Shown: one piece after another, positions 25,239 to 34,695 of the stretch | Layout of the letters: every line of letters starts with the position of its first letter | Numbering within the stretch: position 1 is the stretch's first letter | Assembly (NCBI RefSeq): GCF_014698335.1 | Contig: NZ_JACJSV010000009.1 | Coordinates: forward strand, 1-64,000 | Length of the DNA: 64,000 bases | Direction of reading: 5' to 3' | DNA from: Microcystis viridis FACHB-1342 | Lineage (GTDB): Bacteria; Cyanobacteriota; Cyanobacteriia; Cyanobacteriales; Microcystaceae | The notes under the pieces: model-generated | Databases searched by the model: none | What the model saw: only the letters and a program-made list of their open reading frames with translations | What the model was told of the DNA's origin: nothing | Position numbers and translations under genes: made by a program

Positions 25239-27714
25239 TCAAACTAATCAATCGGAGTTAGAACCGGGTACTATTTCCCATACGGCAGCTCGTTTGCTAT
25301 TATGGGGACGAAGACCATCTAGAGGTTTAGCTAGGGTGGAATTTTATGATGAGTTTTCCCGTCAGCAAGTAGTTAGAGAATTAGAGAATAAACTGCAAGA
25401 ACAAGGCATTATTTTTCATAAAATTGTCTTACCAAGATGGGAAAAACCCTCTTTTGTCTTGAACTTCTTGTTAACACAATTGGCAGAATTGGAGTCGGGA
25501 GTAGTATCAATTACTGGTTTTGAAACCGCTTTTTCTGATGTTTCCCTAGTAGATGCCTTGCAATTAATTAATTTCAATCGAGAAAATTTAGCTCGCTTTA
25601 ATCTCCGACAAATTTGGTGGATGAATCATGATTTTACTAACAAAGTTATTCGGTATATGCCAGATTTAAATTCTTGGTTTTTCCTGCGGTTATTTTTAAC
25701 AGAAAATTCAACCCAAGCTACCAACTATAATCAGCTATTTACCGATAAAAATACCGTTCATGATCCCTATAATTTACCAGGAACAGCAGTTAACTTTGTT
25801 GGTAGAGAACAGGAATTATCCCGGATTCATCAAGCTTTTCAGCAATCTTCCCCAATTGTTTTAAGTGGGATGGGAGGTTCGGGAAAAACTGAATTAGCTT
25901 TACAGTATGCTTGGCAACATAAAGGGGATTATCCTGCGGGTATTTGTTGGATAAATGTCCTTAACAGTGACCCCGGTTTGGCTATTTTATTTTTTGCCAG
26001 AGAATACCTGGGTTTAAACATCCCCAATCAGGGAACCTTAAGTGAACGAGTGCGTTACTGTTGGCAAAATTGGCCCGAGGGAAATGCTTTAATTATTTTT
26101 GATGATGTGCGTGACTACGACCAAATTACATCTTATCTACCACCGGGAAAAGATTCTCGTTTTCGGGTTTTAATTACCACTCGCTTTAGTTACTTAGGGG
26201 TATCGCTATCAACGATAAACTTAGATGTTCTCACGGCAGCGCAAGCTTTAGATTTACTGCAAACCTACTTAGGAAAAGAACGTCTAACCGCGGAGTTAGA
26301 GGCAGCCAAGCAACTTTGTCAGTGTTTAGGATATTTGCCTCTAGGATTACAATTACTAGGCAGTTTTCTGAGACAAGCAACCACTGAAACTTTAGCAAAT
26401 ATCAAGGAAAAATTCCCCAAAAAAGGCTTAAAATATCTCAACTCTGATAAGGAGGAAGTCCGCAGTATTAAAACAATTCTGGATCTCAGTTGGCAACTGT
26501 TAGAAACAGAAAAACAAAAATTAGCTCTTTATCTCAGTTTATTTGCTTCGGCACCTTTTCCCAAGCACTTAATCATCAGTTTATTTTCTGATGAAGCTAA
26601 AGACGAGATAGAAAAATGGTTAACCGATAGCTTGGTTAAGCTTAATTTGCTGAAATCTTTAGGCAATGAATGGTATCAACTGCATCCCCTCATCCGTCTT
26701 TATCTACGGGAAAAATTAGAAGGTTCCGAGATAGCCAATACCGCAAAAAGTCGTTATTGTACGGTGATGACAGATACATCGAGAACAGTCCCCGAAACTC
26801 CTACTCTAGATATTATTCAAAATCTGACTCCCTTAATTCCCCATATTGAACAAGCTGTCAGGGAATATCCCCAATATATCGCTGATGAGGATTTAGTTTC
26901 GTCCTATACGGGTTTAGCTCGTTATTATAAAGGACAAGGATTGTATGCTATTGCTGAACCTTACTATCAAGCTTGTTTAACCGCAACTCGAACTCGCTTA
27001 GGAGAAAATCATCCCCATGTGGCACTTTCCCTCAACAATTTAGCACTATTGTACCAATCCCAAGGCAGGTACACAGAAGCGGAACCTCTCCATCTAGAAG
27101 CTTTAGATTTGTATAAACGACTCTTAGGAGACAATCATCCCGATGTGGCAACTTCCCTCAACAATTTAGCAGCATTGTACCGTTCCCAAGGCAGGTACAC
27201 AGAAGCAGAACCTCTCTATCTAGAAGCATTAGATTTGAGAAAACAACTCTTAGGAGACAATCATCCCGATGTGGCAACTTCCCTCAACAATTTAGCAGCA
27301 TTGTACCGTTCCCAAGGCAGGTACACAGAAGCAGAACCTCTCTATCTAGAAGCTTTAGATTTGAGAAAACGACTCTTAGGAGACAATCATCCCCATGTGG
27401 CAACTTCCCTCAACAATTTAGCAGGATTGTACGAATCCCAAGGTAGATACTCAGAAGCGGAACCTCTCTATCTAGAAGCATTAGATTTGAGAAAACGACT
27501 CTTAGGAGACAATCATCCCGATGTGGCAACTTCCCTCAACAATTTAGCAGCATTGTACGATTCCCAAGGCAGGTACACAGAAGCGGAACCTCTCTATCGA
27601 GAAGCGATTAAGATTGCTACCCAAGTATTAGGAGACAATCATCCCGATAGCCAAACAATTATGGAGAACTATAAAACTATGTTGTCGCAACTCCGACAAG
27701 CAGAATTAAGATGA
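25207..27714 (+). CDS. STAND NTPase with NB-ARC and TPR domains
   Basis: ATG 25207 (MEVSPVVHQ) overlaps the upstream gene by 32 bases; an earlier ATG at 25177 is possible. Order: a N-terminal domain of about 190 residues with PDLNSWFFLRLFL, an NB-ARC module (FVGREQEL, P-loop LSGMGGSGKTELAL, LIIFDDVRD, LITTRF, LGYLPLGLQLLG), a winged-helix-like part, then TPR repeats of kinesin-light-chain type with 42-residue period. STAND proteins are switchable sensors, in bacteria often in defence or regulated death; the N-terminal domain is not a recognised nuclease or protease. Confidence 0.82.
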   Translation: MEVSPVVHQVNQTNQSELEPGTISHTAARLLLWGRRPSRGLARVEFYDEFSRQQVVRELENKLQEQGIIFHKIVLPRWEKPSFVLNFLLTQLAELESGVVSITGFETAFSDVSLVDALQLINFNRENLARFNLRQIWWMNHDFTNKVIRYMPDLNSWFFLRLFLTENSTQATNYNQLFTDKNTVHDPYNLPGTAVNFVGREQELSRIHQAFQQSSPIVLSGMGGSGKTELALQYAWQHKGDYPAGICWINVLNSDPGLAILFFAREYLGLNIPNQGTLSERVRYCWQNWPEGNALIIFDDVRDYDQITSYLPPGKDSRFRVLITTRFSYLGVSLSTINLDVLTAAQALDLLQTYLGKERLTAELEAAKQLCQCLGYLPLGLQLLGSFLRQATTETLANIKEKFPKKGLKYLNSDKEEVRSIKTILDLSWQLLETEKQKLALYLSLFASAPFPKHLIISLFSDEAKDEIEKWLTDSLVKLNLLKSLGNEWYQLHPLIRLYLREKLEGSEIANTAKSRYCTVMTDTSRTVPETPTLDIIQNLTPLIPHIEQAVREYPQYIADEDLVSSYTGLARYYKGQGLYAIAEPYYQACLTATRTRLGENHPHVALSLNNLALLYQSQGRYTEAEPLHLEALDLYKRLLGDNHPDVATSLNNLAALYRSQGRYTEAEPLYLEALDLRKQLLGDNHPDVATSLNNLAALYRSQGRYTEAEPLYLEALDLRKRLLGDNHPHVATSLNNLAGLYESQGRYSEAEPLYLEALDLRKRLLGDNHPDVATSLNNLAALYDSQGRYTEAEPLYREAIKIATQVLGDNHPDSQTIMENYKTMLSQLRQAELR
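26995..27624 (+). repeat. Five 126-bp coding repeats (TPR units)
   Basis: The unit starts at TTAGGAGACAATCATCCC and recurs every 126 bases (near 26995, 27121, 27247, 27373, 27499). The three central units are nearly identical in DNA, including silent positions, pointing to recent duplication or gene conversion. Each encodes a TPR ending in NHPDVATSLNNLAALY-type sequence. Confidence 0.88.
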
Positions 27715-27832
27715 GTTAGAGTTTAAATGCTTAGGAAAATAGGGTTCGTAGGCGCACGGATTTTCCATTATGAATATAGTATCATGTCAAGGGGCTTTTG
27801 TCAAGAGAAAATTTTTTTGACCCGGAAGAAAT

Positions 27833-28798
27833 TCAACCTAGATAAAAACTGAGGATCAGAGCCACTAAAAAACTCATTAACAGGCATAAAATTCCGAAAT
27901 AAAGGACGATTTTAGCACGGAAAGCTGATAGGAGAAGGATAAAAGCTTTAATATCAATGAGGGAAGCGACCAGTAAAAAAGCTAGAGTGGAACCCACGGA
28001 CAGATTAGTAATTAAAGAACCGGGGACAAAAGTGCTAAGACTGGCATTAACAGGGAGAGTGAAACCAAAAAACAACTGCACGAGAATTTGAGTAACGGGA
28101 GTATTCCCCCAGGCAATTAATTGACTCTGAGGTAATAATAACTGAAAGACACTAGCGATCGCACAGCCAATAATTAATAATCCCCCTAATTCCAGTGCTT
28201 CATCGATAAAGTTATCGAGAAATAACTGCACAGAAATTGGCCAAGCTTGCCTATCTCTAGTTTTATACTCATAAACAAGACTGCCGACTCTTTGTAGGGG
28301 TTGACTGGCTGCTTCCTCCGGTAAAAAACTACCGGAAAGAACTAAACTCGATTCTAGGGGAATTTCACTATCGGTGCGGGGTTTTTCCCGATAGAAACTA
28401 AAGAGAGTGCCGATAAAAATTGCCATTAACCAGACCGAAAGCGATCGATAGAAGAAAATACTAGAATAGCTGAAAGTCTGCCAAGTTAGCCAAAGAGTGA
28501 CGATATTTAGGGTAGGTGCAGCGGTGAGAAAGCTAAACACCACCCCTGGGGGTACTCCCTCTAATAAGAATCTTCTAGCGACGGGAATCGTGCCGTATTG
28601 TCCGACGGGTAAGATTAATCCGATGGCACTGCCAACGATCGCTCCTAACAGTCGATTACGGGGAAATATCGCCGCTAATCGCTGTTTATTGACGAAAACC
28701 AGCAAAAAACTGGAAACGGCTGCCCCGAAAAGTAAAAAGGGAAGCGAGGTCAAGACTAAACTAAGAAAAAAAGTAACGGCGATAGAAATTTGATTCAT
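27833..28798 (-). CDS. ArsP/DUF318-type permease
   Basis: The 321-residue protein has about eight membrane segments and family motifs LPFLLFGAAVSSF, LPVGQYGTIPVARRFL and GVPPGVVFSFLTAAPTLNIV, repeated in weaker form in the C-terminal half. This is the permease family that includes ArsP, an exporter of organoarsenicals, but many members have no known substrate. No arsenic genes are adjacent. The central loop (residues about 145-190) is hydrophilic. Confidence 0.8.
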   Translation of the reverse strand: MNQISIAVTFFLSLVLTSLPFLLFGAAVSSFLLVFVNKQRLAAIFPRNRLLGAIVGSAIGLILPVGQYGTIPVARRFLLEGVPPGVVFSFLTAAPTLNIVTLWLTWQTFSYSSIFFYRSLSVWLMAIFIGTLFSFYREKPRTDSEIPLESSLVLSGSFLPEEAASQPLQRVGSLVYEYKTRDRQAWPISVQLFLDNFIDEALELGGLLIIGCAIASVFQLLLPQSQLIAWGNTPVTQILVQLFFGFTLPVNASLSTFVPGSLITNLSVGSTLAFLLVASLIDIKAFILLLSAFRAKIVLYFGILCLLMSFLVALILSFYLG

Positions 28799-28959
28799 GA
28801 ATAGGGTTCAAGATCGGAAGCTATCCTACAAAATAGCAGATAAGGTAAAAAGTAAGTAGTCGTGCCAAATTAATTTCTTGGTTAGGATAGGCACTCATGC
28901 AAAAGGCAAAAGGCACTCATGCAAGATGCAACAATAGGTTAGTTTGTTGAAATCAACAA

Positions 28960-30297
28960 TTAAAAAGAACGTAAAGCGATTAATTGTGCCTCAGCTTTAT
29001 GAAGGGATTCTAACCATTCTTTTTCGGGATCGCTATCGGCAACTATTCCCGCTCCCACTTGTCCCCAAACGGTGTTTAAATTCCCTTGAGTAGTCATTAA
29101 TAGGGTACGGATGAGAATATTCAAATCTAAATGACCCCGTAGGTCAATATAGCCACAGGAACCATAGAATAAATTGCGTCGCATCGGTTCCAATTCTTCG
29201 ATAATTTCTAGACAGCGAACTTTCGGACAACCGGTAATTGTTCCCCCGGGGAAAAGAGCTTTAATTAAATCAATAGCATGATACTTTTTATCTAATTTTC
29301 CTCGAACATTACTGACCAAGTGCATAACATGACTATAACGCTCGATCGTCAGTAATTCATCCACATCCACCGATCCCCATTCACAAACTCTACCTAGATC
29401 ATTACGTTCTAGATCCACTAGCATAATATGCTCGGCCTGTTCTTTTTTATTAGTTAATAGTTCCTCGGCCAATTGTCGATCGAGTGCCTCGGTTTTACCC
29501 CGGGGACGGGTTCCAGCGATCGGTCTAGTGCTGGCTATTCCCCTTTCTAATTTGACCAATCTTTCGGGAGAACAACTAATCATTTCTCCCCAAGGGGTGC
29601 GCCAATAACTGGCAAAAGGAGAAGGGTTAATCTGTTGTAAACTGCGATAAATTTGCCATCCTTTTGCCCTAGTTGTGCTTTGAAATCTTAGGGATAAATT
29701 TGCTTGAAAAATATCACCTTTTCTGATATAATCTAAGGCTTTTTTAACAGCTTTTTCGTAGTCGAGTTGAGAAGTATAAAAGATTAAGGGAGAGGGTTGG
29801 GGATCGATGAACTCAAAATCGGGGTTAGTGGTTAAAGATTGTTCGTATTTATCTAAATCTTCGGGTTTAGTGGCAGCTAACCAGAGAATTTGTGCTTGGT
29901 GATCGAGAATGGCAAAACTATCCGGTTCATACCAATAAGCGACGGGAAAAGGGAGAGTATCAGCTTTCCTGTCGGGTAATTTTTCTATTTCCCAAGCTAA
30001 ATCGTAGCCTAACCACCCCAACCAACCGCCATGGAAGGGAAGATGATCGGGAAGATGATCACATCGGGGTTGGGGGAGTAAACTGCTTAAAAAGGGCAAA
30101 ATTTCCCCTAATGCAGGGGTCCAAAGCTGACGCGGGGAACCAGCACAAAGAGAGTAACGGGAGAGGGAATTACCCGGATAGGGACTTTCTAGTAAAGTAG
30201 CGATCGCATCTTGGGAGAATAAGCAGGCAAAAACCTCGGAACCAGTGCGCTGATGCAGAGGAAGCGATCGCCAATGCCATGCTAAAGGTTTTTGCAT
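28960..30297 (-). CDS. Chorismate-binding enzyme, PabB/TrpE family component I
   Basis: The 445-residue protein has the chorismate-binding domain: SCSPERLVKL, PIAGTRPRG, EHIMLVDLERNDLGRVC, HLVSNVRGKL, LFPGGTITGCPKVR, and VGAGIVADSDPEKEW. Such enzymes make aminodeoxychorismate (folate) or anthranilate (tryptophan) with a glutaminase partner. The short N-terminus and total length favour PabB, while Ala rather than Lys in PIAGT keeps TrpE-like activity possible. No glutaminase gene is adjacent. Confidence 0.85.
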   Translation of the reverse strand: MQKPLAWHWRSLPLHQRTGSEVFACLFSQDAIATLLESPYPGNSLSRYSLCAGSPRQLWTPALGEILPFLSSLLPQPRCDHLPDHLPFHGGWLGWLGYDLAWEIEKLPDRKADTLPFPVAYWYEPDSFAILDHQAQILWLAATKPEDLDKYEQSLTTNPDFEFIDPQPSPLIFYTSQLDYEKAVKKALDYIRKGDIFQANLSLRFQSTTRAKGWQIYRSLQQINPSPFASYWRTPWGEMISCSPERLVKLERGIASTRPIAGTRPRGKTEALDRQLAEELLTNKKEQAEHIMLVDLERNDLGRVCEWGSVDVDELLTIERYSHVMHLVSNVRGKLDKKYHAIDLIKALFPGGTITGCPKVRCLEIIEELEPMRRNLFYGSCGYIDLRGHLDLNILIRTLLMTTQGNLNTVWGQVGAGIVADSDPEKEWLESLHKAEAQLIALRSF

Positions 30298-30426
30298 CTA
30301 AAATCGCGGGCCAAAATAGCTGGAAAATTGGGTATAACTAGGGTTTTGGTGTTAGTTGTGGGGGAGTTGATCTTTCCTATCTGCTAACACCTATTATCTT
30401 AGTCCTAAATGTTTGCTGCCTCGTAA

Positions 30427-30804
30427 TTATCCCCGATAATCGAGGTCAATTTCTTTAGAACCGCCGCGCTGTAATTGGCCTAACAATTCCCCTAACTGAC
30501 TCCAAACCAAACCACCGATAAAGATAGTCATCGGGAGAGAGATAGCGTAGGCAACCCAACCATTGAGAATAAATATATCTAATCCCGAGGCCAGGAAAAG
30601 ACAGATTCCTACACAAATACCAATAAAAGGAATTTGTAAGGAACTGGATTTTAAAAGATTTTGATCGTCTGAACCCTTATTTTTATACCAATTGTTAACC
30701 ACTTGCTTGAGACTAGCTTCAAAAGCGGCCCCGCAGGTAATACCGATAAATAAACCGGCAAAAACTAGAAAATAGGGAGGTTGGGGCAGAAAATAATAAT
30801 CCAT
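30427..30804 (-). CDS. Conserved small membrane protein
   Basis: The 125-residue product has three hydrophobic segments: LVFAGLFIGITCGAAF, IPFIGICVGICLFLASGL and YAISLPMTIFIGGLVW. A basic loop of about 25 residues lies between the first two. No domain is recognised. It lies 36 bases downstream of the ABC1 kinase gene on the same strand and may be co-transcribed with it. Confidence 0.7.
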   Translation of the reverse strand: MDYYFLPQPPYFLVFAGLFIGITCGAAFEASLKQVVNNWYKNKGSDDQNLLKSSSLQIPFIGICVGICLFLASGLDIFILNGWVAYAISLPMTIFIGGLVWSQLGELLGQLQRGGSKEIDLDYRG

Positions 30805-30840
30805 AGAAAAAGTGATTAAGCGATAATGACCTTAAACACT

Positions 30841-32559
30841 TTAACGCGAACTGGTTTCTCGCGGAAGGACAGCGGCCACACCTTGGGACGATAATTCCCG
30901 AAAAGCGCTCATGGCCACATCCAAGAGTCGCCGCGGTTGCAATTCTCCTTGAATTAAACCCCAGAGACGTTGCACTTCGGCAGTATGGAGACGGTCATCT
31001 TCCGTTAAAGCTAATAGCAATTGACGACGCAGATAACGACCTTCTTCCGAGAGAAGAAAAGTGATGCCTAATTGCGCTGTGGGCAGTAAATCGAAGTTAC
31101 TTTCCGATCGAGCCATTGTAATCATGTTTTCTAGGCGTTGCCACTGGAATTTACCGTCTTTGAACAGCACATCCAGTAAACGCCGGCGCAGTTGAGGCGA
31201 TTCCCCGGTCAGGAGACGTTTAGCGACGTAGGGATAGGCCACTTGGACGATTTTGAAGTTAGGATCGAGGGTAAGGGCCACCCCTTCTTGGGTGACGAGG
31301 GAACGAATAATCAGGGCGAATTTGGCGGGAATCCGGAAGGGATATTGGTACATCAATTCGGAGAACTCATCGGTAATAGTGCGGAAATTGAAGTCACCGA
31401 CCCTTTGACCGATGGCATTGCCTAAAACCCGTTCTAGAGCCGGAATAATGGGTTTTATATCCGTTTCTGGGGTTAAAAATCCCAGTTTGACAAAGTTGGC
31501 GGCCAGGTTTTCGTAGTCTTTGTTAATTAAATCGACGACGCAACTAGCGAGGGTTTCTTTAGTTTCCTCCTCTAACTGGTCCATCATGCCAAAATCAATA
31601 TAGGCCATGCGACCATCAAAAGTGGCGAAAAGATTACCCGGGTGGGGATCAGCGTGGAAAAAGCCGTGTTCGAGGAGTTGCTGTAATCCGGAGGTTACGC
31701 CGATTTTAACGATATTATTGGGGTCTAATCCTAAAGCTTTGATGTTCTCGGTATCGGTGAGTTTATAGCCATCAATCCATTCCAGGGTGAGGACGCGGCG
31801 ACCGCTATAACGCCAGTAGATACTGGGAACTTTAACTTCGGGGTTATTTTGGAAGTTGGTGGCGAATTTTTCGGCGTTGCGACCTTCGTTTTGATAGTCG
31901 ATTTCCTCAAAGAGTTTGGTGCCGAATTCATCGACAATCAGGGTGAGGTCGTGGCCGAGATTGAGGGGTAATAAACGGCCGAATTTTTGGGCGGCCCAGC
32001 GCATTAGATATAAATCAAGGCTTAAAAGCGCCCGCAGCCCCGGTCTTTGCACTTTAACGGCTACTTCTTCGCCGGTGGGTAGAATAGCTTTGTAAACCTG
32101 TCCTAAACTAGCGGCAGCCACAGGGGTGGGGGATATTTCTCGATAGGCTTTTTCTACAGGCATCCCCAATTCTGTCTCGATAAGGGCAAAAGCGATGTGG
32201 TTATCGAAGGGGGTAAGTTGGTCCTGCAGTTTAACTAATTCGTCTAAAAAGTCTTTGCGAACGAGGTCGGGGCGGGTAGAGAGAGCTTGACCGACTTTGA
32301 TGAAGGTGGGACCCAAACGGGTGAGAATTTGCCTAAGTTCGCTGGCACGCCGGTATTTATTGGCTTCTTCTTGCTTTGTCCATTTGTCCCAGAGGAGACT
32401 GAGGAGAAATAATCCTAAAGACCAAGTAATCACGAAAGCGCGACCGAACAATTGCCAAGGTTTGTAACGGTATTGTTGAGCGATCGCTTCTGCACTGTAA
32501 GGAGTGAACTGTGTTTCTTCTCGTTTCCGGTCAGTTTGACTGTCTTGATGCCGACTCAC
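30841..32559 (-). CDS. ABC1/AarF/UbiB-family kinase-like protein
   Basis: The 572-residue protein has the ABC1 hallmarks: KVGQALSTRPDL (KxGQ), AAASLGQVYKA (Ala-rich loop), VAVKVQRPGL with the lysine, and HADPHPGNLFATFDGRMAYIDFG (catalytic and metal region). Near the N-terminus there is a hydrophobic stretch, FVITWSLGLFLLSLLW. In cyanobacteria and plastids these atypical kinases act in quinone and prenyl-lipid metabolism. The specific target is unknown. Confidence 0.9.
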   Translation of the reverse strand: MSRHQDSQTDRKREETQFTPYSAEAIAQQYRYKPWQLFGRAFVITWSLGLFLLSLLWDKWTKQEEANKYRRASELRQILTRLGPTFIKVGQALSTRPDLVRKDFLDELVKLQDQLTPFDNHIAFALIETELGMPVEKAYREISPTPVAAASLGQVYKAILPTGEEVAVKVQRPGLRALLSLDLYLMRWAAQKFGRLLPLNLGHDLTLIVDEFGTKLFEEIDYQNEGRNAEKFATNFQNNPEVKVPSIYWRYSGRRVLTLEWIDGYKLTDTENIKALGLDPNNIVKIGVTSGLQQLLEHGFFHADPHPGNLFATFDGRMAYIDFGMMDQLEEETKETLASCVVDLINKDYENLAANFVKLGFLTPETDIKPIIPALERVLGNAIGQRVGDFNFRTITDEFSELMYQYPFRIPAKFALIIRSLVTQEGVALTLDPNFKIVQVAYPYVAKRLLTGESPQLRRRLLDVLFKDGKFQWQRLENMITMARSESNFDLLPTAQLGITFLLSEEGRYLRRQLLLALTEDDRLHTAEVQRLWGLIQGELQPRRLLDVAMSAFRELSSQGVAAVLPRETSSR

Positions 32560-32705
32560 TAGCTAATCTCTATATATCTTACGCCACTTCATATTGTAGC
32601 TAAGTTCTTGACTTCAGTATACAAAACTACACATTATTTAATAATTGTTATAATTCCCTGAGAAATCATAAGTATTTATGGATGGACTGCCGGGGAAATT
32701 TTCGG

Positions 32706-33466
32706 CTAGTGGATGTCCTCAAGTACCTGATGGATATTTTCAACAAGCTGTTCTATAAAGGTAACGGCATCATTAACGAGATTTTCATCGATATTCCAGC
32801 GACTGCCAATGCCGTAACTCGGGTCTATATCAGCTTCGTGGGCGATTTTGTTCCTTCGATCAACAATTATGCTAAGTTGGCTTTTAATATCTTTGGCTGG
32901 TTTATTTAGTTTGCTGGCCACTTCTTCCCACAATTTCTTGGCTGAAATTAATCTAATGGCCTCCGCTATCTTGTCCGGTTGTTGAAAGCTTTTATATCTG
33001 AGGTTTTCTCTAATTTCAGTCTCTAGCCAATAATTACTATTAAGTTTGTTGGTGAGGAGATTTTCAATCATTGGTAGTACCTCGGAAATTGAGCGAGATT
33101 CTTGATCAAAAAAAGAACCGTAGTTTTGTTGAATTTCGTTCTCTAACCAAGAGCCAATACTAATAGCTATCAATCGTTCTTGTCGTGCGCCATTCAAGGA
33201 GACTTGAAAACGAGAAAAGGCAGATTGAGAACTGTTAGGAGTGGGAGAAGGTTCTGAACGTTGGCCTCGATAAATTTCTAGCATTCCTAGAGTAACCACT
33301 TCGTGAACATAATATCTAAAGCGCTCACAGTCAGGACTAAAGCGGCTCTGAGGATATCCGATACATCTAGGTCCGAAGTAGTCTGAGATTTGAGGGAATT
33401 GTGGATAGCGATCAAGTCACGAACGCGGGCAAGACTAAGGCGAAATTGTTCAATGGCTAACTGCAT
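32706..33466 (-). pseudogene. HEPN-domain protein (RiboL-PSP-HEPN-like), frameshifted
   Basis: ATG 33466 begins MQLAIEQFRLSLARVRDLIA and continues to TVSALD, then reads IMFTKWLL-stop (33287). The next frame continues the family sequence as YYVHEVVTLGMLEIYRG to 32706. One missing base near 33312-33316 (GATATTATG where GAT-TAT-TATG is expected) explains the break. Joined, the protein is about 253 residues with the HEPN motif RNKIAH (R-X4-H) near residue 205. It overlaps the parA-like stop by 17 bases. It may be inactivated, subject to frameshifting, or a base-call error. Confidence 0.75.
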
Positions 33467-34523
33467 AAATCTCGGAGGTAAGACCGATAACTTTGTCTGC
33501 TAAGTCAGAAAAAATCTTTTTAAAGTCCTCTTGTTTTTCTTGGGCTTTACCTAACACTTTACCCTGCCACTTAGCTGATTTCAATTGTTCAGCAGTTAGC
33601 GCAAAAACAGGCATTTGATGCTCTTGAGATAAGGCAATAAGACTATTAAAATTAGGAATTTTTACTAGAGTACAGCAGTCTGGTACACCATTCTGATCGT
33701 AGATAAATTTCGGTAGCATCATGCCATTTTTTCCTAGGGCTGGAATCATTTTATTGCCGATATTTTCCTCGATTGTGTTAATCCAGTTTTCAAAGGCTTT
33801 TGTTTCTTTTCCACGAATAATTCGATAGTTTTGAACAATAGTTCCCAAAAAATGTAGGTTAACTTCAGGGAAGGGATAGTTGGCGGTTTTGAGAATTGGT
33901 AAAGCACTAGCTGCCTTGGCCCATTGGTGCCACTTAGGCAAGATTTTAGTTAAAGAATCGATAGCCATAACCGAGAAAAAATCCGCTGTGGTTGGCACAA
34001 TAAAAAAGTTGCTGGTCATCAGTATATTTTGATTGATTGACCCCAAACTGGGACTCATATCGATTAAAATATAGTCAGCTTGAAATCTTTCGGCAGTTTT
34101 GTCTAATAAATATGTAATCGCACCAGGGAGATTTTTTAAAGCCTGAATTGACCCACTAAGTTCTTGAGCAATACCTAGGGTAACTTCATATTCAGCTAAC
34201 CCCACATGACCGGGCAATAGAAATAAACGATCACGACCATCAATAGGAATACAGTCCACAGCTTCAATTAATCTCGGTTGAGACTCAAAAGCAGGTGCTA
34301 AAGCTGTTTTAATATTATAGTAAGTATTGTAGATGGCTTGTAGTCTTTCCTCCCTATCTTCACTTTCTTTAGCCAAAGCCATACCAGTTAAGTTACATTG
34401 GGGATCGGTATCGACAATAATTACTCTTTTGCCCTTCTCAGCAAGCATCCAACCAAGGTTAAAAGTGGTTGTAGTTTTGCTGACTCCACCTTTATGATTA
34501 AAAAAAGCTATTTTTTGCACCAT
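33450..34523 (-). CDS. ParA-like ATPase
   Basis: The 357-residue protein has a deviant Walker A, FFNHKGGVSKTTTTFNLG (Ser where ParA usually has Gly), VIIVDTDPQCNLTGMA, and YILIDMSPSLGSINQNIL. About 100 extra residues follow the ATPase core. There is no parB or parS-like site nearby, so a replicon-partition role is unlikely; it is linked by a 17-base overlap to the HEPN gene. The function of ParA-HEPN pairs is not known to me; a defence or toxin-control role is only a guess. Confidence 0.82.
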   Translation of the reverse strand: MVQKIAFFNHKGGVSKTTTTFNLGWMLAEKGKRVIIVDTDPQCNLTGMALAKESEDREERLQAIYNTYYNIKTALAPAFESQPRLIEAVDCIPIDGRDRLFLLPGHVGLAEYEVTLGIAQELSGSIQALKNLPGAITYLLDKTAERFQADYILIDMSPSLGSINQNILMTSNFFIVPTTADFFSVMAIDSLTKILPKWHQWAKAASALPILKTANYPFPEVNLHFLGTIVQNYRIIRGKETKAFENWINTIEENIGNKMIPALGKNGMMLPKFIYDQNGVPDCCTLVKIPNFNSLIALSQEHQMPVFALTAEQLKSAKWQGKVLGKAQEKQEDFKKIFSDLADKVIGLTSEIYAVSH

Positions 34524-34695
34524 GGCATTAATTATATTTGAAGATTGTTGCCCTTGGTCATTATTGTAACATCAGTGTGGAGATTTTGCCATGATTTCTA
34601 GGCTAGAATCAGAGTTTCGGATTACTCGTTTTAATGCCTAGCAATTAAGGAAAAATTGCGCCGTGGTTTCCACCCTAACACCCCCAATCGGATAT

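Noticed and set aside
33297-33299. GTG as the true start of the HEPN gene
   Set aside because: The family N-terminus is encoded upstream in the other frame from ATG 33466, so the GTG is an artefact of the frameshift.
33450-34523. ParA as a sign of an integrated plasmid
   Set aside because: No parB, parS-like repeats, replication gene or integrase is seen nearby.
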